A stretch of DNA of 64,000 bases from NCBI GenBank assembly GCA_001310555.1, contig BAXO01000011.1, positions 1 through 64,000 of the forward strand. The letters run 5' to 3'. Of this stretch, positions 39,872 to 51,380 are shown one piece after another. This DNA is from Bacillus sp. JCM 19058 (lineage in GTDB: Bacteria > Bacillota > Bacilli > Bacillales_H > Bacillaceae_D). Numbering within the stretch: position 1 is the stretch's first letter; each line of letters begins with the position of its first letter. The translations under genes and the position numbers were made by a program. The notes below the pieces were generated by a model, which was not told the origin of the DNA, did no database searches, and was given only the letters and a program-made list of their open reading frames with translations.

Positions 39872-41012
39872 ATGTCGAAAAAACCGATGTATGAGCAAAT
39901 AAAAGAGGAAGTAAAAAATAAAATTAAAAATGGTGAATTTCCAGCCGGAAAGCCATTACCGACTCAAATTGAGCTAGCTAACATGTTTGATACAAGTGAA
40001 ATTACATCGAGGCGGGCACTTTCTGAATTGGTGAATGAAGGATTGATTTATCGGATTCGTGGAAAAGGAACGTTTGTCAAAGAGTCATCGGAGAAAGTAG
40101 AAAATGTGGCGAGGACGACTACTTTAAAACGTATTTATTTTGTGTATCCTAACACGCCTATTGAGGAGTTCAATCATCCTTTTTTTGATGAGTTATTGGG
40201 TGGGATTCATGAGCAATGTCAAAAGGGTGGTATTGAATTTTTGATTTGGAATTATGAGGAAAATGAAGAGATTCCTGAGGGAGAGGAGAATGGATTTATT
40301 ATCCTCTCACAAGTACCTGGGAGAAATGGGATATTCTCGAATTCGCTTGAACGATGGAAACAAGAAGGCAAACGGATGATGACGGTTCATTTTTATTATC
40401 CGCATTTACAAATTCCTTATCTGGTTGTTGATAATATGTCAGGAGGTTTTTTTGGCGACACAGCATTTGTTGTCACTCGGTCATGAACGAATCGGGATTA
40501 TTTTAACGGGAAAATCGCTACTCGATATTAATCAGGAATTTTCGTTGCGGTTGGAAGGGTATAAATCTGCACTTTCTCAGCATCAAGTGGCTTTTAATCC
40601 ATCCTACGTCTATGTAGCGGATGGTGAAAAAGAGCGAGAAGATATGGGATACGACGGGATGAATCATTTTTTAAGTTTACCTGAACGACCGACAGCTGTA
40701 TTTGCGACGAGTGATTTTAAAGCGCTTGGTTGCTATCGGGCTTCGGGAAAAAGGGTTAACGGTTCCTAACGATATGAGTATCGTTGGTTATGATAATATG
40801 TCCTTTTCACAATACATTTCCCCACAGTTAACGACGGTTCATCAGCGTTCGAAAGAGTTAGGGGAACAAGCTGTTGAGCTGCTTGCTCATAAGTGGAAGA
40901 TAAGCGTACGAATGGCTTGTTAAAAGATGAAGTCATTCCTGACTTGATTGTTCGTAAAAGTACAGCAAGTCCTATACTAGCGAATCAGATGAGCACAGTA
41001 TCCCTTAAGTAA
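39872..41012 (+). CDS. GntR-type HTH / LacI-type sensor repressor (AraR-like), frameshifted
   Basis: Chimeric regulator like Bacillus AraR: an N-terminal GntR winged helix (PMYEQIKEEVKNKIKNGEF and SRRALSELVNEGLIYRIRGKGTFV) followed by a LacI-like periplasmic-binding sensor (IYFVYPNTPIEEFNHPFFDELLGGI and SIVGYDNMSFSQYISPQLTTV). The frame changes in an 8-T run at about 40447-40454 (MSGGF into LATQHLLSLGHERIGII), at about 40735-40748 (DFKALG into AIRALREKGLTVPND) and about 40897; the last extends the protein to VRKSTASPILANQ and a stop at 41012. Joined length is about 379 residues. Start ATG 39872 follows GAGGTGG. Neighbour genes and shared palindromes suggest it represses the rhamnosidase operon until its sugar binds. 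Confidence 0.87.
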
Positions 41013-41025
41013 AGTGTGTGTGAAA

Positions 41026-41050
41026 CGAGAGTCTATTTTAAGGCTCTTTT
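41026..41050 (+). terminator. Weak rho-independent terminator
   Basis: GAGAGTC pairs with GGCTCTT (two G-U pairs) around an 8-base loop and is followed by a run of T. It separates the repressor from the rhamnosidase promoter. Confidence 0.5.
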
Positions 41051-41054
41051 TTTA

Positions 41055-41096
41055 TTTACTCTTATATACGTATACATTATAATTAAAAGTATACTT
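41055..41096 (+). promoter_or_regulatory. Rhamnosidase operon promoter with two GTATAC operators
   Basis: TTTACT (41055-41060) and TATAAT (41078-41083) are 17 bp apart. One GTATAC palindrome (41070-41075) is in the spacer and a second, AAGTATACTT (41087-41096), just after the -10 box; their centres are 19 bp apart. Tandem sites over a promoter are the expected layout for repression by the GntR/LacI chimera encoded upstream. Confidence 0.7.
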
Positions 41097-41116
41097 AGTA
41101 AGTGGGTGAGGATCTG

Positions 41117-44100
41117 ATGAGAGGATTATTACATGAGCAATTTTTACATCCGAGCAACATCTATCGTGGAAAGCCGTTTTGGTCATGGAATGGGGAATTA
41201 GAGCGTGATGAATTAATTCGTCAAATCCATGTGATGAAGGAGATGGGGTTTGGGGGCTTTTTTATGCATTCCCGTACCGGTCTTGAAACAGAATATTTAG
41301 GCGAACAGTGGTTTGAACTGATTAATGCTTGTGCGGACGAAGCGGAACGGCTCGGCATGGAAGCTTGGTTATATGATGAGGATCGTTGGCCGAGTGGAAC
41401 GGCTGGGGGATGGTAACGGAAAATTCTTCGTATCGGATGAAATTTATTCGTTACATGTTCTACCTCAAGACACTTTTGCTTGGAAGGATAAATACATAGC
41501 CGCTTTCCACTGTCGATTAGAAGGGCATGCGTATTTTGACTGTGTCCGGATGGAGCATGGAGTGCTGAGCGAAGTGGGGCAGGAGCGAACAATACTTGCT
41601 TTTTCAATTGAAGAAATGGGCTCGTCCAGTTTTTATAATGGGTATACGTATGTAGATACGATGAAGCGAGAAGCAACGAAACGTTTTCTTGAATTGACTC
41701 ATGAAAAATATAAAAAAAATATTGCGGGGATCGATTAGGTACATCCATTAAAGGCATTTTCATAGATGAGCCACATCGAGGTCCGATTTTGGATGGCTTT
41801 TCTTTACCAAATGATGATGCTGAATGGTTGATTCCTTGGACAGACGAGTTGTTTGCCGAATTTGAAGCTGTGTTTGGGTATGATGTCGTCAGTCACTTGC
41901 CCGCTTTGTTTCTTCAACAGGAAGGGAAGCAGGTGTCTCAAGTGAAGTGGCATTATGTTGAAATGCTGCAGCAGTTATTTTTAGAAAATTTTGCGAAGCC
42001 GGTTAATGAGTGGTGCCGTGAAAACAACTTAATATTAACCGGGCATATTTTACACGAGGATACGTTAACAACTCAAACCGCGATGTCTGGTTCGATGATG
42101 CGCTATTATCAAAACATGGATTATCCGGGAGTCGATGTGCTCACAGAAGGGAATAGCCAATATTGGATTGTGAAGCAGTTGGCCTCTGCCGCTCGTCAAT
42201 TAGGGCAAAAATGGCTTTTGTCTGAGCTTTATGGGTGTACAGGGTGGCAAATGACTTTTGAAAATCATAAAGCAGTTGGAAATTGGCAGGCGCTATTTGG
42301 GATTAATTTACGTTGCCATCATTTGTCTTGGTACACGATGAAAGGGGAAGCGAAACGCGATTTTCCAGCGAGCATTTTGCATCAGTCAACTTGGTGGCAA
42401 GAGTATGACTTCGTCGAGACGTATTTTTCCCGATTAGGTGTCATCATGTCGAATGGACAGCCGGTTTGTGATGTTCTTGTTATGAATCCAGTGGAAAGTG
42501 TTTGGTGCCAAGTATACCCGGGTTGGTCACGAACCCTTCAAACGCAATCGGAGGAAGTGAAGCAGCTTGAATCGAAATATGAACAACTCTTCCACTGGTT
42601 AGCTGGTGCTCAAATTGATTTTGACTATGGGGATGAAGGCATGATCCCGGAGATGTACTCAGTTGAGACGACAGCAGAGGAACCGATTTTGCACATAGGT
42701 AAAGCTTCATACAAAACCGTCATCGTAAATGGAATGACAACGATACGGTCGAGTACGGTAAACATTCTTAAGGAATTTATCGATGCCGGGGGACATGTGA
42801 TTTTTGTTGGTGAGCCGCCCGCATATATGGACGCGCTTCCGACAAGTGAGGTGAAAAAACTGGCGCGACATGCAACTCAAGTTAAGGATGAGCGGGAGTC
42901 AGTTATTGATGCTTGTTTTACTCGAAGCGAACAGCGTGCGGTAGTCGAGGAGGCAAACAATGGACGTTCGATTCATGATATTTTTTTGCCAAATACGAGA
43001 AGATGATGAGCGCACGTATTACTTATTTATGAATATGAATCGGGAGAAAACATACAAAAATGTACGCATTCAACTGAATCGAAGCGGTGTGATCGAAGAG
43101 TGGGACTGTCAAACTGGTGCTCAGTCCGTCATAGCACAAGCCGATATCATTACTTCATTTCCACCAGTGGGGGAACACCTTTATGTTGTGCAGAATGAGC
43201 CATCAAATGCGCCTATGCTCGAAGGATTTCACGAGCGGAAGGTTACTCAACTTCAGAATCGATTGGCCTATACCTTACAAGAACCCAATGTGTGTGTGCT
43301 AGATTTTGCAGCGTTTCGGATTGATGATGGTGAATGGCAAAAGGAAATCGAAATTTTGAAGGTAGATCAAGCGGTCCGCGAGCATTTTGGTCTCCCGCAT
43401 CGAGGAGGAGAGATGATTCAGCCGTGGTATGCGAAGAAAAAGCAAGTGCAGAGGGACGTTTTAGGGAATGTTGCATTGCGTTTCGAATTTGAAATGAGTC
43501 AGCTCCCAAAAGGAGAAATCGAACTCGTTATCGAAGATCCACGATGGTTTCAAATAAGATGGAATGATACTCCTATTTCTGTAGATTCTGAACTTGATCG
43601 GTGGATCGATGTGAGTATGAAACGAGTGAAAGTGCCGAAAGGGTCATCCAAACAGGGAAAAATACAATCGAGTTACAAGTTGATTTTCATGAGCTCATTG
43701 GTTTTGAAGCCATTTATTTGATTGGTGAGTTTGGGGTTTACTTACCGGAGGGGCGTCCTGTTATCGGTTCACTTCCTTCTCAATTAGAAATAGGGGATGT
43801 AACGACGCAAGGACTGCCATTTTACAGCGGGATTCTTTCATACGATGTACCGATCCATATCGAATCGAATGAAAATGACCGTCAGTTTTTACGGGCACCG
43901 TCCTTTGCTGCGGCTTGTTTGAAGGTGAAAACGAGTGAGAGTAGTTCGAGCATGATTGCTTGGGAGCCGTATGAGACAGAAATTACGCAGATGTTACAAG
44001 ATACCAATTCGGTGCAAGTCGATGCAGTGTTCACGCGTCGAAATACGTTTGGTCCTTTGCATCTACAGCCGAAATATCAAGCGGCCTATGGACCCGATCA

Positions 44101-44197
44101 TTTTATTACGAGAGGCGAACATTTTACGAATGATTATCAATTCATTCCATCCGGGCTATTGGCACCTTTAGAGGTCGTCACTCGAGTTGAGGAATGA
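41117..44197 (+). CDS. GH106-like alpha-L-rhamnosidase, frameshifted
   Basis: Large glycoside hydrolase resembling family 106 alpha-L-rhamnosidases, which remove terminal rhamnose from plant or algal polysaccharides. The N-terminal barrel has KPFWSWNGELERDELIRQIHVMKEMGFGG, MHSRTGLETEYLG and WLYDEDRWPSG; GIFIDEPHRG and LTGHILHEDTLTTQ follow, and a beta-rich C-terminus with FPPVGEHLYVV. No signal peptide, so it is intracellular and acts on imported oligomers. Frame changes near 41409, 41460, in an 8-A run at about 41712, a 7-T run at about 42981 and near 43650. Joined length is about 1025 residues, fitting GH106. ATG 41117 follows GTGAGG. First gene of the operon; its stop is 14 bp before the next start. 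Confidence 0.75.
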
Positions 44198-44210
44198 GGA
44201 GGTTAATTCG

Positions 44211-45904
44211 ATGTTAGCGAACATTGAACGAGAGGAAGACCCTAGAAAACGAATGTATGTCACTCCGACTGCTATTACCTGGAAAACAGAAGGAGTTCAC
44301 CATGAACATGTACTACTAGAGAAACGGAACGCTCAACCGACCTTGAAACCGAATGAACCATGTATTCTTAAAAATGATGGTTCAAAACCTGGAATATTGC
44401 TCGATTTCGGAACAGAGTTGAACGGTGGTGTTCAAATCGTCGCATGGAATTGTGGGAACGATGGGAAGAAGGCAAGGTTGCGCGTTCGATTTGGTGAATC
44501 TGCGATGGAAGCGATGAGTGAGTTAGGCGGAGAGCGTAATGCGACGAATGATCATGCGATCCGTGACCAAGAGGTTGAGGTGAGCTTTCTCGGGGTAACC
44601 GAAGTCGGCCATACGGGATTCCGGTTTGTTCGTATCGATCTACTTGATGAAGATAGTTTTATTGAATTGAAAACGGTACGCGCCATCTTTATTTATCGTG
44701 ACCTAGAATACAAAGGGAGTTTTAAGAGTAGTGACCCACTTTTGAATCAAATTTGGCAAACAGGAGCATACACGGTTCATTTGAATATGCAAGATTATGT
44801 ATGGGATGGAATCAAACGGGACCGGCTCGTCTGGATTGGTGATATCCATCCAGAAGTCGCCACCATTCAAACTGTATTTGGCAATCATGTTATTGTCTCA
44901 GCTAGCCTCGATTTAATTCGAGATGAAACTCCGTTACCGGAGTGGATGAATTTTTTTTCCGTCTTATTCGATGTGGTGGGTACTTACCCAGCATGATTGG
45001 TATCGACATTATGGCGATCTTGATTACTTAAATGAACAAAGAAGTTATTTAATCCGTTTACTTCAGCAGCTGGCTGAACATGTCGGGCCAGATGGAAAGC
45101 ATTCAGCGCCTAATCCATTTCTCGATTGGCCGTCCTCAACGAATGAACAAGCGGTGCAAGCCGGAATTCACGCCTTATTTACATTAACGATGGAAGCAGG
45201 AGCCAAGCTGTGCTCAGTGTTAGGTGAACAGGAAGCAGCGGAAATGTGTCAAATCGCAGAAAAAAAATTTACGAAACGATGTGCCTTCACATAATGAAAA
45301 TAAACAAGCGGCTGCATTGCTCGTATTAGCTGGATTGCTAGATCCGAAAGAGACAAATGAGCGGGTTCTGGCAGTTGATGGGGCTGACCGAATCTCCACC
45401 TTTTTAGGCTATTACGTCTTGCGAGCTCGTGCTGAGGCAGGTGATATTCAAGGGAGTCTCGACTGCATTCGTGCGTATTGGGGAGGTATGCTGTCATTAG
45501 GCGCTACAACGTTTTGGAAGATTTTGATATCCGTTGGCTTGAAAATGCTGCGAGAATTGATGAAATCACACCAGAAGGGAAAGTTGATGTCCATGGGCAG
45601 TATGGTGAACACTGTTATAAGGGTTATCGTCATAGTCTGTGTCACGGCTGGGCTTCTGGACCAACCGCATGGTTAGCGGAGTATGTCCTTGGCATTCGTA
45701 TTGTTGAATCAGGTTGTCGCACGATTCGAATTGATCCAGCTTGGGGACCTTGACTGGGCAGAGGGGACGTTCCCGACACCATTTGGGAACCTATACGTCA
45801 AACATGAAAAGAACATGGATGGTACAGTTCGAAGTACGATTGATGCCCCGGAGGAAGTGAAGATCTTGCGTGGGAATAACGAAGAGAATTGTACATTTCA
45901 TTGA
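44211..45904 (+). CDS. GH78-like alpha-L-rhamnosidase, frameshifted
   Basis: Inverting alpha-L-rhamnosidase-like protein with an (alpha/alpha)6 barrel. The GH78 general-acid region is seen as DGIKRDRLVWIGDIHPE, preceded by FGTELNGGVQI and GFRFVRIDL from the beta-sandwich, and followed by CHGWASGPTAWLAEYVLGI and the closing FPTPFGNLYVKHE. The joined length of about 564 residues is at the short end of GH78, which often carry extra N-terminal carbohydrate-binding domains; no signal peptide. Frame changes in an 8-T run at about 44950, an 8-A run at about 45261, near 45500 and near 45750. Start ATG 44211 has AGGAGG 8 bases upstream. Paired with a GH106-like enzyme, it points to a rhamnose-rich substrate. 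Confidence 0.8.
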
Positions 45905-45918
45905 GGGAGGCATGCTTG

Positions 45919-47626
45919 ATGAATCAATCATTTCAAACACCGCCTGTTCGTCAGCCGAACTTTGGGTATTATAGAGCGACAGATGAGCTTGGGCGAAAAT
46001 CGAAGTCTCACAAAGAAGTCTCGCCACCGAGAGACGATCGCTACGTCGGTATTTTTTACTTCCAGTGGTTGGGGCAGCACGGGACTGGTGTCCATACGAT
46101 GTGACGAAAATCCTCAAAGAAAGTCCTGAAGCTGTTCATGATCCGAATCACTCACTATGGGGACCGGAAACTCACTATCATTTTTGGGGTGAACCGCTTT
46201 ATGGTTACTATTTTTCAGAAGACGAATGGGTGCTACGAAAGCACGTACAGCTTTTGACCAATGCGGGGATTGATTTTCTAGTGTTTGACACGACGATGCG
46301 GTTGTTTATAAGGAAGTGCACGATAAGTTACTGCCGATAATGGCAGACGTCCTTGCACAAGGGTGGAACGTCCCGAAAATTGTGTTTTATACGAATACGG
46401 AGTCTGGGAAGACGATCGAAACGATTTATGGGGATCTCTATGAAGCTGGACGCTTCCCAGAATTATGGTTTTACTGGAAAGGAAAACCGCTCATTATCGG
46501 AGATCCTGAGAAATGCCGTGCTGACATTCAGCCATTTTTCACGTTTCGACTCAATCAATGGCCAAATGAAGAGCAGAAAACGAACGGCTTTCCATGGATT
46601 GAATTCCAACGACCACAGCGTGTATTTTTTTTAATGATGAAGGAGAGAAAGAAATCATCAATGTCGGAGTTGCACAGCACCCTAGTGTGGCAATGAGCGA
46701 TACTCCCTTTTATCAATATGGTGAAAATTGGGGGAGAAGCTACCGAGGAGAGGGACACGATCCTTCTCCAGAAGGCCCATTTTGGGGGCATAACATTGCC
46801 GAACAATGGGAATTCGCATTAGAGGAGGATCCGAAAATTGTCTTTTTGACAGGATGGAATGAATGGATCGCCATGCGTCTCCCTGGTCCGGCGCCGGATC
46901 GCCCAATTTTGTTTGTTGATCAATGTACGCTCGATTTTAGCCGAGATATTGAACCGATGAAGGGCGGCTATAAGGATAACTATTATATACAAATGATTAA
47001 CTACATCCGTACCTTCAAAGGGCTAGAGCCTCAGCCAACTCCGACTAAGAAGACGATCCATTTGCAAGGGGATTTTAGACAATGGCACGACGTTGCGCCT
47101 GAATATAAGGATTTTACCGGGGATACCATGCCCCGAGATCACGAAGGTTATGGAGATGCTCGGTATACGAATGAGACAGGAAGGAATGACTTTGCTACAT
47201 TAAAAGTGGCTCGCGACCGTGAAATGGTTTATTTTTATGCCAAAACCGTTGACCCGATTACGTCATACCAAGATCGACATTGGATGATGCTCTTTATCAC
47301 AGTGAATGAGCAGTCGGAGCAGCATTGGAAAGGATATGAATACTTGATCAATCGAAAAGTGATTGATGAGTCTCAAACTACATTGGAAAAAAAGTCTAGG
47401 AGGGTGGCAATGGGAAACGGTTGCATATCCTTCCTATCGAGTCAAAGGAAATGAAATGCATCTAGCCATTCCGCTAAAAGATTTAGGATTTGATCCCGAT
47501 GCTGAAACGATCTCATTTCAGTTTAAATGGTCAGATCATATGCAAGAGGCCGGGGAACCAATGGATTTCTATGTAAATGGCGATACGGCACCAGATGGAC
47601 GATTAAATTTTGAATACCGAGAGTAG
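45919..47626 (+). CDS. GH71/GH99-like TIM-barrel protein with CBM9-like C-terminus, frameshifted
   Basis: Predicted glycoside hydrolase-like protein. The barrel part has VGIFYFQWLGQHGTG, HFWGEPLYGYYFSEDEWVLRKH, NAGIDFLVFDTT and IVFLTGWNEWIA, a layout seen in GH99-like and related (endo-mannanase-like) families. After about residue 370 a beta-sandwich follows (LQGDFRQWHDVAPEY, REMVYFYAKT, LAIPLKDLGF, then DFYVNGDTAPDGRLNFEY) that resembles CBM9/DOMON-type carbohydrate-binding modules. The frame changes near 46080, near 46303, in an 8-T run at about 46625 and a 7-A run at about 47389. Joined length is about 568 residues. ATG 45919 follows GAGGGAGG, 14 bp after the GH78-like gene. Activity is unknown. 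Confidence 0.62.
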
Positions 47627-47631
47627 TCGAG

Positions 47632-47671
47632 AGGGTCAATGGTTCATGTGATATGGACGATTGACCTTTTG
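47632..47671 (+). terminator. Rho-independent terminator
   Basis: AGGGTCAAT (47632-47640) pairs with ATTGACCTT (47660-47668, one G-U pair), followed by TT. It closes the three-gene glycosidase transcript or attenuates read-through into the next gene. Confidence 0.65.
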
Positions 47672-47789
47672 GGTATTTCACAAAAGACATTTCAATCATG
47701 GAAAATTGAAATCAGATAATAATATAAGCAGGAAAATGATGGACAAAAGGTGAAGGTTATTTCGACGTTTAAATTAAGGAGGAATCGTT

Positions 47790-48404
47790 TTGAATATTTT
47801 AAATGAAGAAGAAAAAAAACAAGGATATAAATTGTTGTTTGACGGTCAAACATTAGATGGGTGGCAGGCAACGAGTCAACCGGAGAATTGGGAAGTGGAT
47901 AATGGACTACTCATTTGTAAGGGCGAAACGTCTGGGTATTTGCACACAACGGAGCAATTTGAAAATTTTATTTTGCGATTAGACTACCGGACTAAGCCAG
48001 GAGTGAATAGTGGTATTTTCTTTAGATGGACAGAGCTAGAGGACCCTGTGAATACAGGTCTTGAAATGCAAATTTTAGACACTTTCGATCAGAAAGAAAT
48101 GGGCAAGCATAGCTCAGGCGCTTTGTATGATCTGGTTGCACCATCTTCGAATGCGGTGCGGCAAGCTGGTGAATGGAATGAACTGGTGATTACGTGTGAT
48201 CGGAATCTCATCCAGCTTACTTTAAATGGCACGATGGTTGTTGAAGCCGATATTGACCAATGGTCAGTTGCTGGGAAAAATCCGGACGGAACAGACAATA
48301 AGTTTACTTATGCTTGGCGTGATCGTCCACGTCTCGGCCATATTGGACTACAAGACCATGGAGGTTATGTTGAATTCAAAAATATTAAAATTTCTACCAT
48401 CTAA
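47790..48404 (+). CDS. DUF1080 family protein (3-keto-disaccharide hydrolase fold)
   Basis: Intact 204-residue jelly-roll protein of the DUF1080 family, renamed 3-keto-disaccharide hydrolase because members cleave the glycosidic bond of glycosides oxidised at C3. Family blocks are seen in order: YKLLFDGQTLDGWQ, the NWEVDNGLLICKG strand, FENFILRLDYRTKPGVNSGIFFRW, LEMQILDT, GALYDLV, EWNELVITC, and the closing RLGHIGLQDHGGYVEFKNIKI. No signal peptide. Start TTG 47790 has AAGGAGG 6-7 bases upstream. With a Gfo/Idh/MocA oxidoreductase and a TIM-barrel isomerase nearby, it fits an oxidise-then-cleave route for unusual glycosides. Confidence 0.88.
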   Translation: MNILNEEEKKQGYKLLFDGQTLDGWQATSQPENWEVDNGLLICKGETSGYLHTTEQFENFILRLDYRTKPGVNSGIFFRWTELEDPVNTGLEMQILDTFDQKEMGKHSSGALYDLVAPSSNAVRQAGEWNELVITCDRNLIQLTLNGTMVVEADIDQWSVAGKNPDGTDNKFTYAWRDRPRLGHIGLQDHGGYVEFKNIKISTI

Positions 48405-48505
48405 AAATGTACAATGGGAGTAAGTAGAGAAGATCCTTATTTTTTTCAAACAAAAAAGGTCAATTCAGATTCAAATGATTATAGGGTTAGAGGAGATGCT
48501 CACCA

Positions 48506-49265
48506 ATGGCTAAAATAGGTTTACAGCTTTACTCAATACGGCAGGATACAGAAAAAGATTTAATCGGAGTGATACAAAAAGTTGCAGATTTAGGCTATCA
48601 GGGTGTCCAGTTTGCTGGATTTTTTGATCAATCCGCTAAAGAGATCAAGACAGTTTTAGACCGTAAAGGCATTACACCAGCAGGGTCTCATACAGGGATT
48701 CATCTTTTTGCAGATGATCAGCTTAAACAAACATTAGAATACAATGAACAAATTGGAAATCGACTGTTAATTGTTCCTGGATTACCTTTAGATATGAGGC
48801 AGACTGCAGATGATTATAACGAACGGCCGAAGTGTTAAATGAAATTGGAGCAAAATGCAAAAAAAGCCGGCTTCACATTTGGCTATCACAATCATGACTT
48901 TGAATTTGAGACATTTGAAAATCAAACAGGGTTTGATCTCCTTTTTGAACAGACCGATCCCGATTTAGTGAAAGTGGAATTAGATTGCTATTGGGCCTCG
49001 TATGCTGAACACGACCCGTTGAAGATCCTAGAAAAATATCAGGATCGCGTCGTATCCTTACATATTAAGGATATGAAAATAGTGGATGGTAAAAAAAGTA
49101 GGGACAGAGGTCGGACATGGGCAGCTTGACTTTACCTCATTAATTCAAGCTGCGAATGCCCATGCCGTTGAATGGCTAACAGTGGAACAAGAGTATTTTG
49201 AAATCGATCGATTTGAAGCTTTAAAAATTAATGTAACGAATTTAGAAAAGTTAATGGGCAAGTGA
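48506..49265 (+). CDS. Sugar phosphate isomerase/epimerase-like TIM-barrel protein, frameshifted
   Basis: Member of the xylose-isomerase-like TIM barrel (AP endonuclease 2) superfamily, in which metal-bound enzymes interconvert keto and aldo sugars or their 3-keto derivatives. It begins IGLQLYSIRQDTEKDLIGVIQKVADLGYQGVQFAG and has the metal motif FGYHNHDFEFE and VSLHIKDMK. The frame changes near 48825 (ADDY into KRTAEVLNEIG) and in a 7-A run at about 49091 (DGKK into VGTEVGHGQLDF). Joined length is about 253 residues, normal. Start ATG 48506; ribosome site GAGGAG at 48490-48495. It sits between the DUF1080 and sulfatase genes, consistent with handling of an oxidised sugar. Confidence 0.83.
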
Positions 49266-49280
49266 AGGGATTGAATCAAT

Positions 49281-49320
49281 AGGCAGAATGTTTTGCTGTG
49301 TGCAAATCATTCTGCCTTGT
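49281..49320 (+). terminator. Rho-independent terminator
   Basis: AGGCAGAATG (49281-49290) and CATTCTGCCT (49308-49317) form a perfect 10-bp stem followed by a short T/G stretch. Confidence 0.6.
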
Positions 49321-49379
49321 GTTCGATAATCGTATAGTTTTATTTAGAGCGAATAGATGCTATGAAGGGAAGGGTATAA

Positions 49380-50894
49380 GTGAAGCGACCGAACATCCTG
49401 TTAATAACGAGCGATCAACAGCATTGGGACACGATTGGTGCTTATAATAGTGAAATTTCCACACCAAATCTGGACCGACTAGTCAAGGAAGGAACGACAT
49501 TTAGCCGTGCGTATTGTCCGAATCCGACATGCACGCCTTCACGTGCATCGATCATTACTGGTACATACCCGAGTCAGCACGGTGCCTGGAGTATTGGGAC
49601 GAAATTGTCTGAAGATAAACTGACAGTCGGAGAGATTTTGGGGGAGGCAGGCTACCGTACAGCATTAATTGGGAAAGCCCATTTCCAGCCTCTTGCATCG
49701 ACGGAAGCTTATCCATCACTTGAGGCTTATCCGACGTTGCAGGATCTCGATTTTTGGAAGCGATTTGATGAAACGTTTTATGGATTTGACGATGTCGCAT
49801 TGGCTCGCAACCATACAAACGAAGCGCACGTCGGGCAACATTATGCGATTTGGTTAGAGGAGCAAGGCTGTCACAATTGGCGCGATTATTTCGTTCCGCC
49901 AACTGGCTCGATGGATCGAACCAAAAAATACAAATGGGATCTGCCGGAGAAGTATCACTACAACAAGTGGATAGCTGAGCAAACAAACGAAAAAAAATAA
50001 CGGAATATCATGAAAAGCAAGAGCCGTTCTTCTTATGGAGTAGCTTTTTCGATCCGCATCCACCGTATCTCGTTCCGGAGCCGTGGGATACGATGTACGA
50101 TCCAGATAAACTAACGTTACCTAAAGTGGTTTCGGGAGAGCACGAAAAAAATCCGCCTCATTTCCGCTTAACTCAAGAAGAGAACCCTGATTTTTCTCCT
50201 TATCAGGAAACGGGCGTCGGAAGCATTGGCTTCCGTTCCCACGTGCATGTAACGGAAAAGGAAGCGGAACAAAACATGGCAACTTACTATAGTATGATTA
50301 GTATGATGGACAAATATATCGGTCGAATTTTGGAGCGGTTGGACGAACTCGGACTAACTGATGAGACAATCGTTATCTTTACTACGGATCACGGTCATTT
50401 TTTTTGGACAGCACGGATTACACGATAAGGGCGGGTTTCATTACGAGGATTTAATTAAACTGCCTTTTCTAGTTCGCTATCCAAATAAGATTCAAGCAGG
50501 GGGCAAGTCATCAGCGATGCAGTCACTTGTCGATTTGGCACCTACGATCTTAAGCTTTGCCGGGGTTCCGATTCCGCAAACGATGACAGGCTGCGATCAA
50601 AGGAAGGTATGGTTAGGAGAACAGCAGCAGGCGAGGGAGCATATTATTTGCGAATACCGAACACAGCCGACTGCCGTTCACCAGAAAACGTTCGTGGACG
50701 AACGTTACAAAATAACGATTTACTATAATCGCCCCTATGGTGAGTTATTTGATTTAAAAGAGGATCCAAACGAGCTGAATAATTTATGGGATGCTCCGGA
50801 ATCGCTTGAACTGAAAGCCGAGTTATTGCTAAAGTATGCTTGGGCAGAGCTAGGGAAAGAGCCGCTTGCCATGCCACGAGTTTCTGGTGCGTGA
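49380..50894 (+). CDS. Sulfatase (formylglycine type), frameshifted
   Basis: Type I sulfatase that removes sulfate esters, here probably from sugar residues. The formylglycine motif CTPSRASIITG gives the Cys at residue 51 that must be oxidised by a maturase not present in this window. Metal ligands are visible in ITSDQQHWDTIG (first Asp) and in IVIFTTDHGHFFGQHGLHDKGG (DHG). The frame changes in an 8-A run at about 49990-49997 (NEK into ITEYHEKQEPFF) and an 8-T run at about 50397 (DHGHFF into GQHGL). Joined length is about 504 residues. No signal peptide, so it is cytoplasmic and would act on imported sulfated oligosaccharides. Start GTG 49380 follows GAAGGGAAGGG. Confidence 0.88.
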
Positions 50895-51291
50895 GCGCTT
50901 CATTGAGTAACTTTTGTGAACAAGTTAGGATATAACAAGAGACTTGTAAATCGTCAAGGAGCGTGCATCGAACCATTGAAAATCACTCAATTGCCGAAAT
51001 TAGTCAAGAGGGATATTCCTTTTGAAAACTTCTCCCTGCCCGCTCCGGTCGATTTTATTTTTGCTATGAGCTAAAGTTTGTTAATGAAACGAACATATAA
51101 CTCGGAAACTTTGTTTAATTGAATAGGCCGTGCTTTGTCCACGTATTTGCGTTTTTCCAATCAGAGAAGAATAAATCTTCACTAATTACGTCGAAGCTCC
51201 AACGCATTTTCTGATGTGGGTCCACTATTTTCATTAGAAAAGTCGTCTCTCAAATGAAGCAGCTAGCTAATATATTATTTTCGAATAAATC
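50895..51291. other. Intergenic stretch after the sulfatase gene
   Basis: About 400 bp with no gene that I can support and no strong repeats. The next element is the promoter at 51292. Confidence 0.45.
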
Positions 51292-51338
51292 TTGACCCAA
51301 CAACCCCATGATGGTATTATTTCGTTAAGTTTTAACGA
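51292..51338 (+). promoter_or_regulatory. Promoter with downstream palindromic operator
   Basis: TTGACC (51292-51297) and TATTAT (51315-51320) are 17 bp apart. Directly after lies TCGTTAA-GTT-TTAACGA (51322-51338), a perfect 7-bp inverted repeat over the transcription start. A repressor bound there would control the oxidoreductase gene. The repressor is not identified. Confidence 0.65.
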
Positions 51339-51380
51339 TAAAGCAAAGAGAATGAAGGAAGCTGAAAAGGAGAATGATAC

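Noticed and set aside
41221..41763. 180-codon minus-strand frame in the GH106-like gene
   Set aside because: Shadow of the plus-strand coding region; the plus strand has conserved glycosidase blocks across it.
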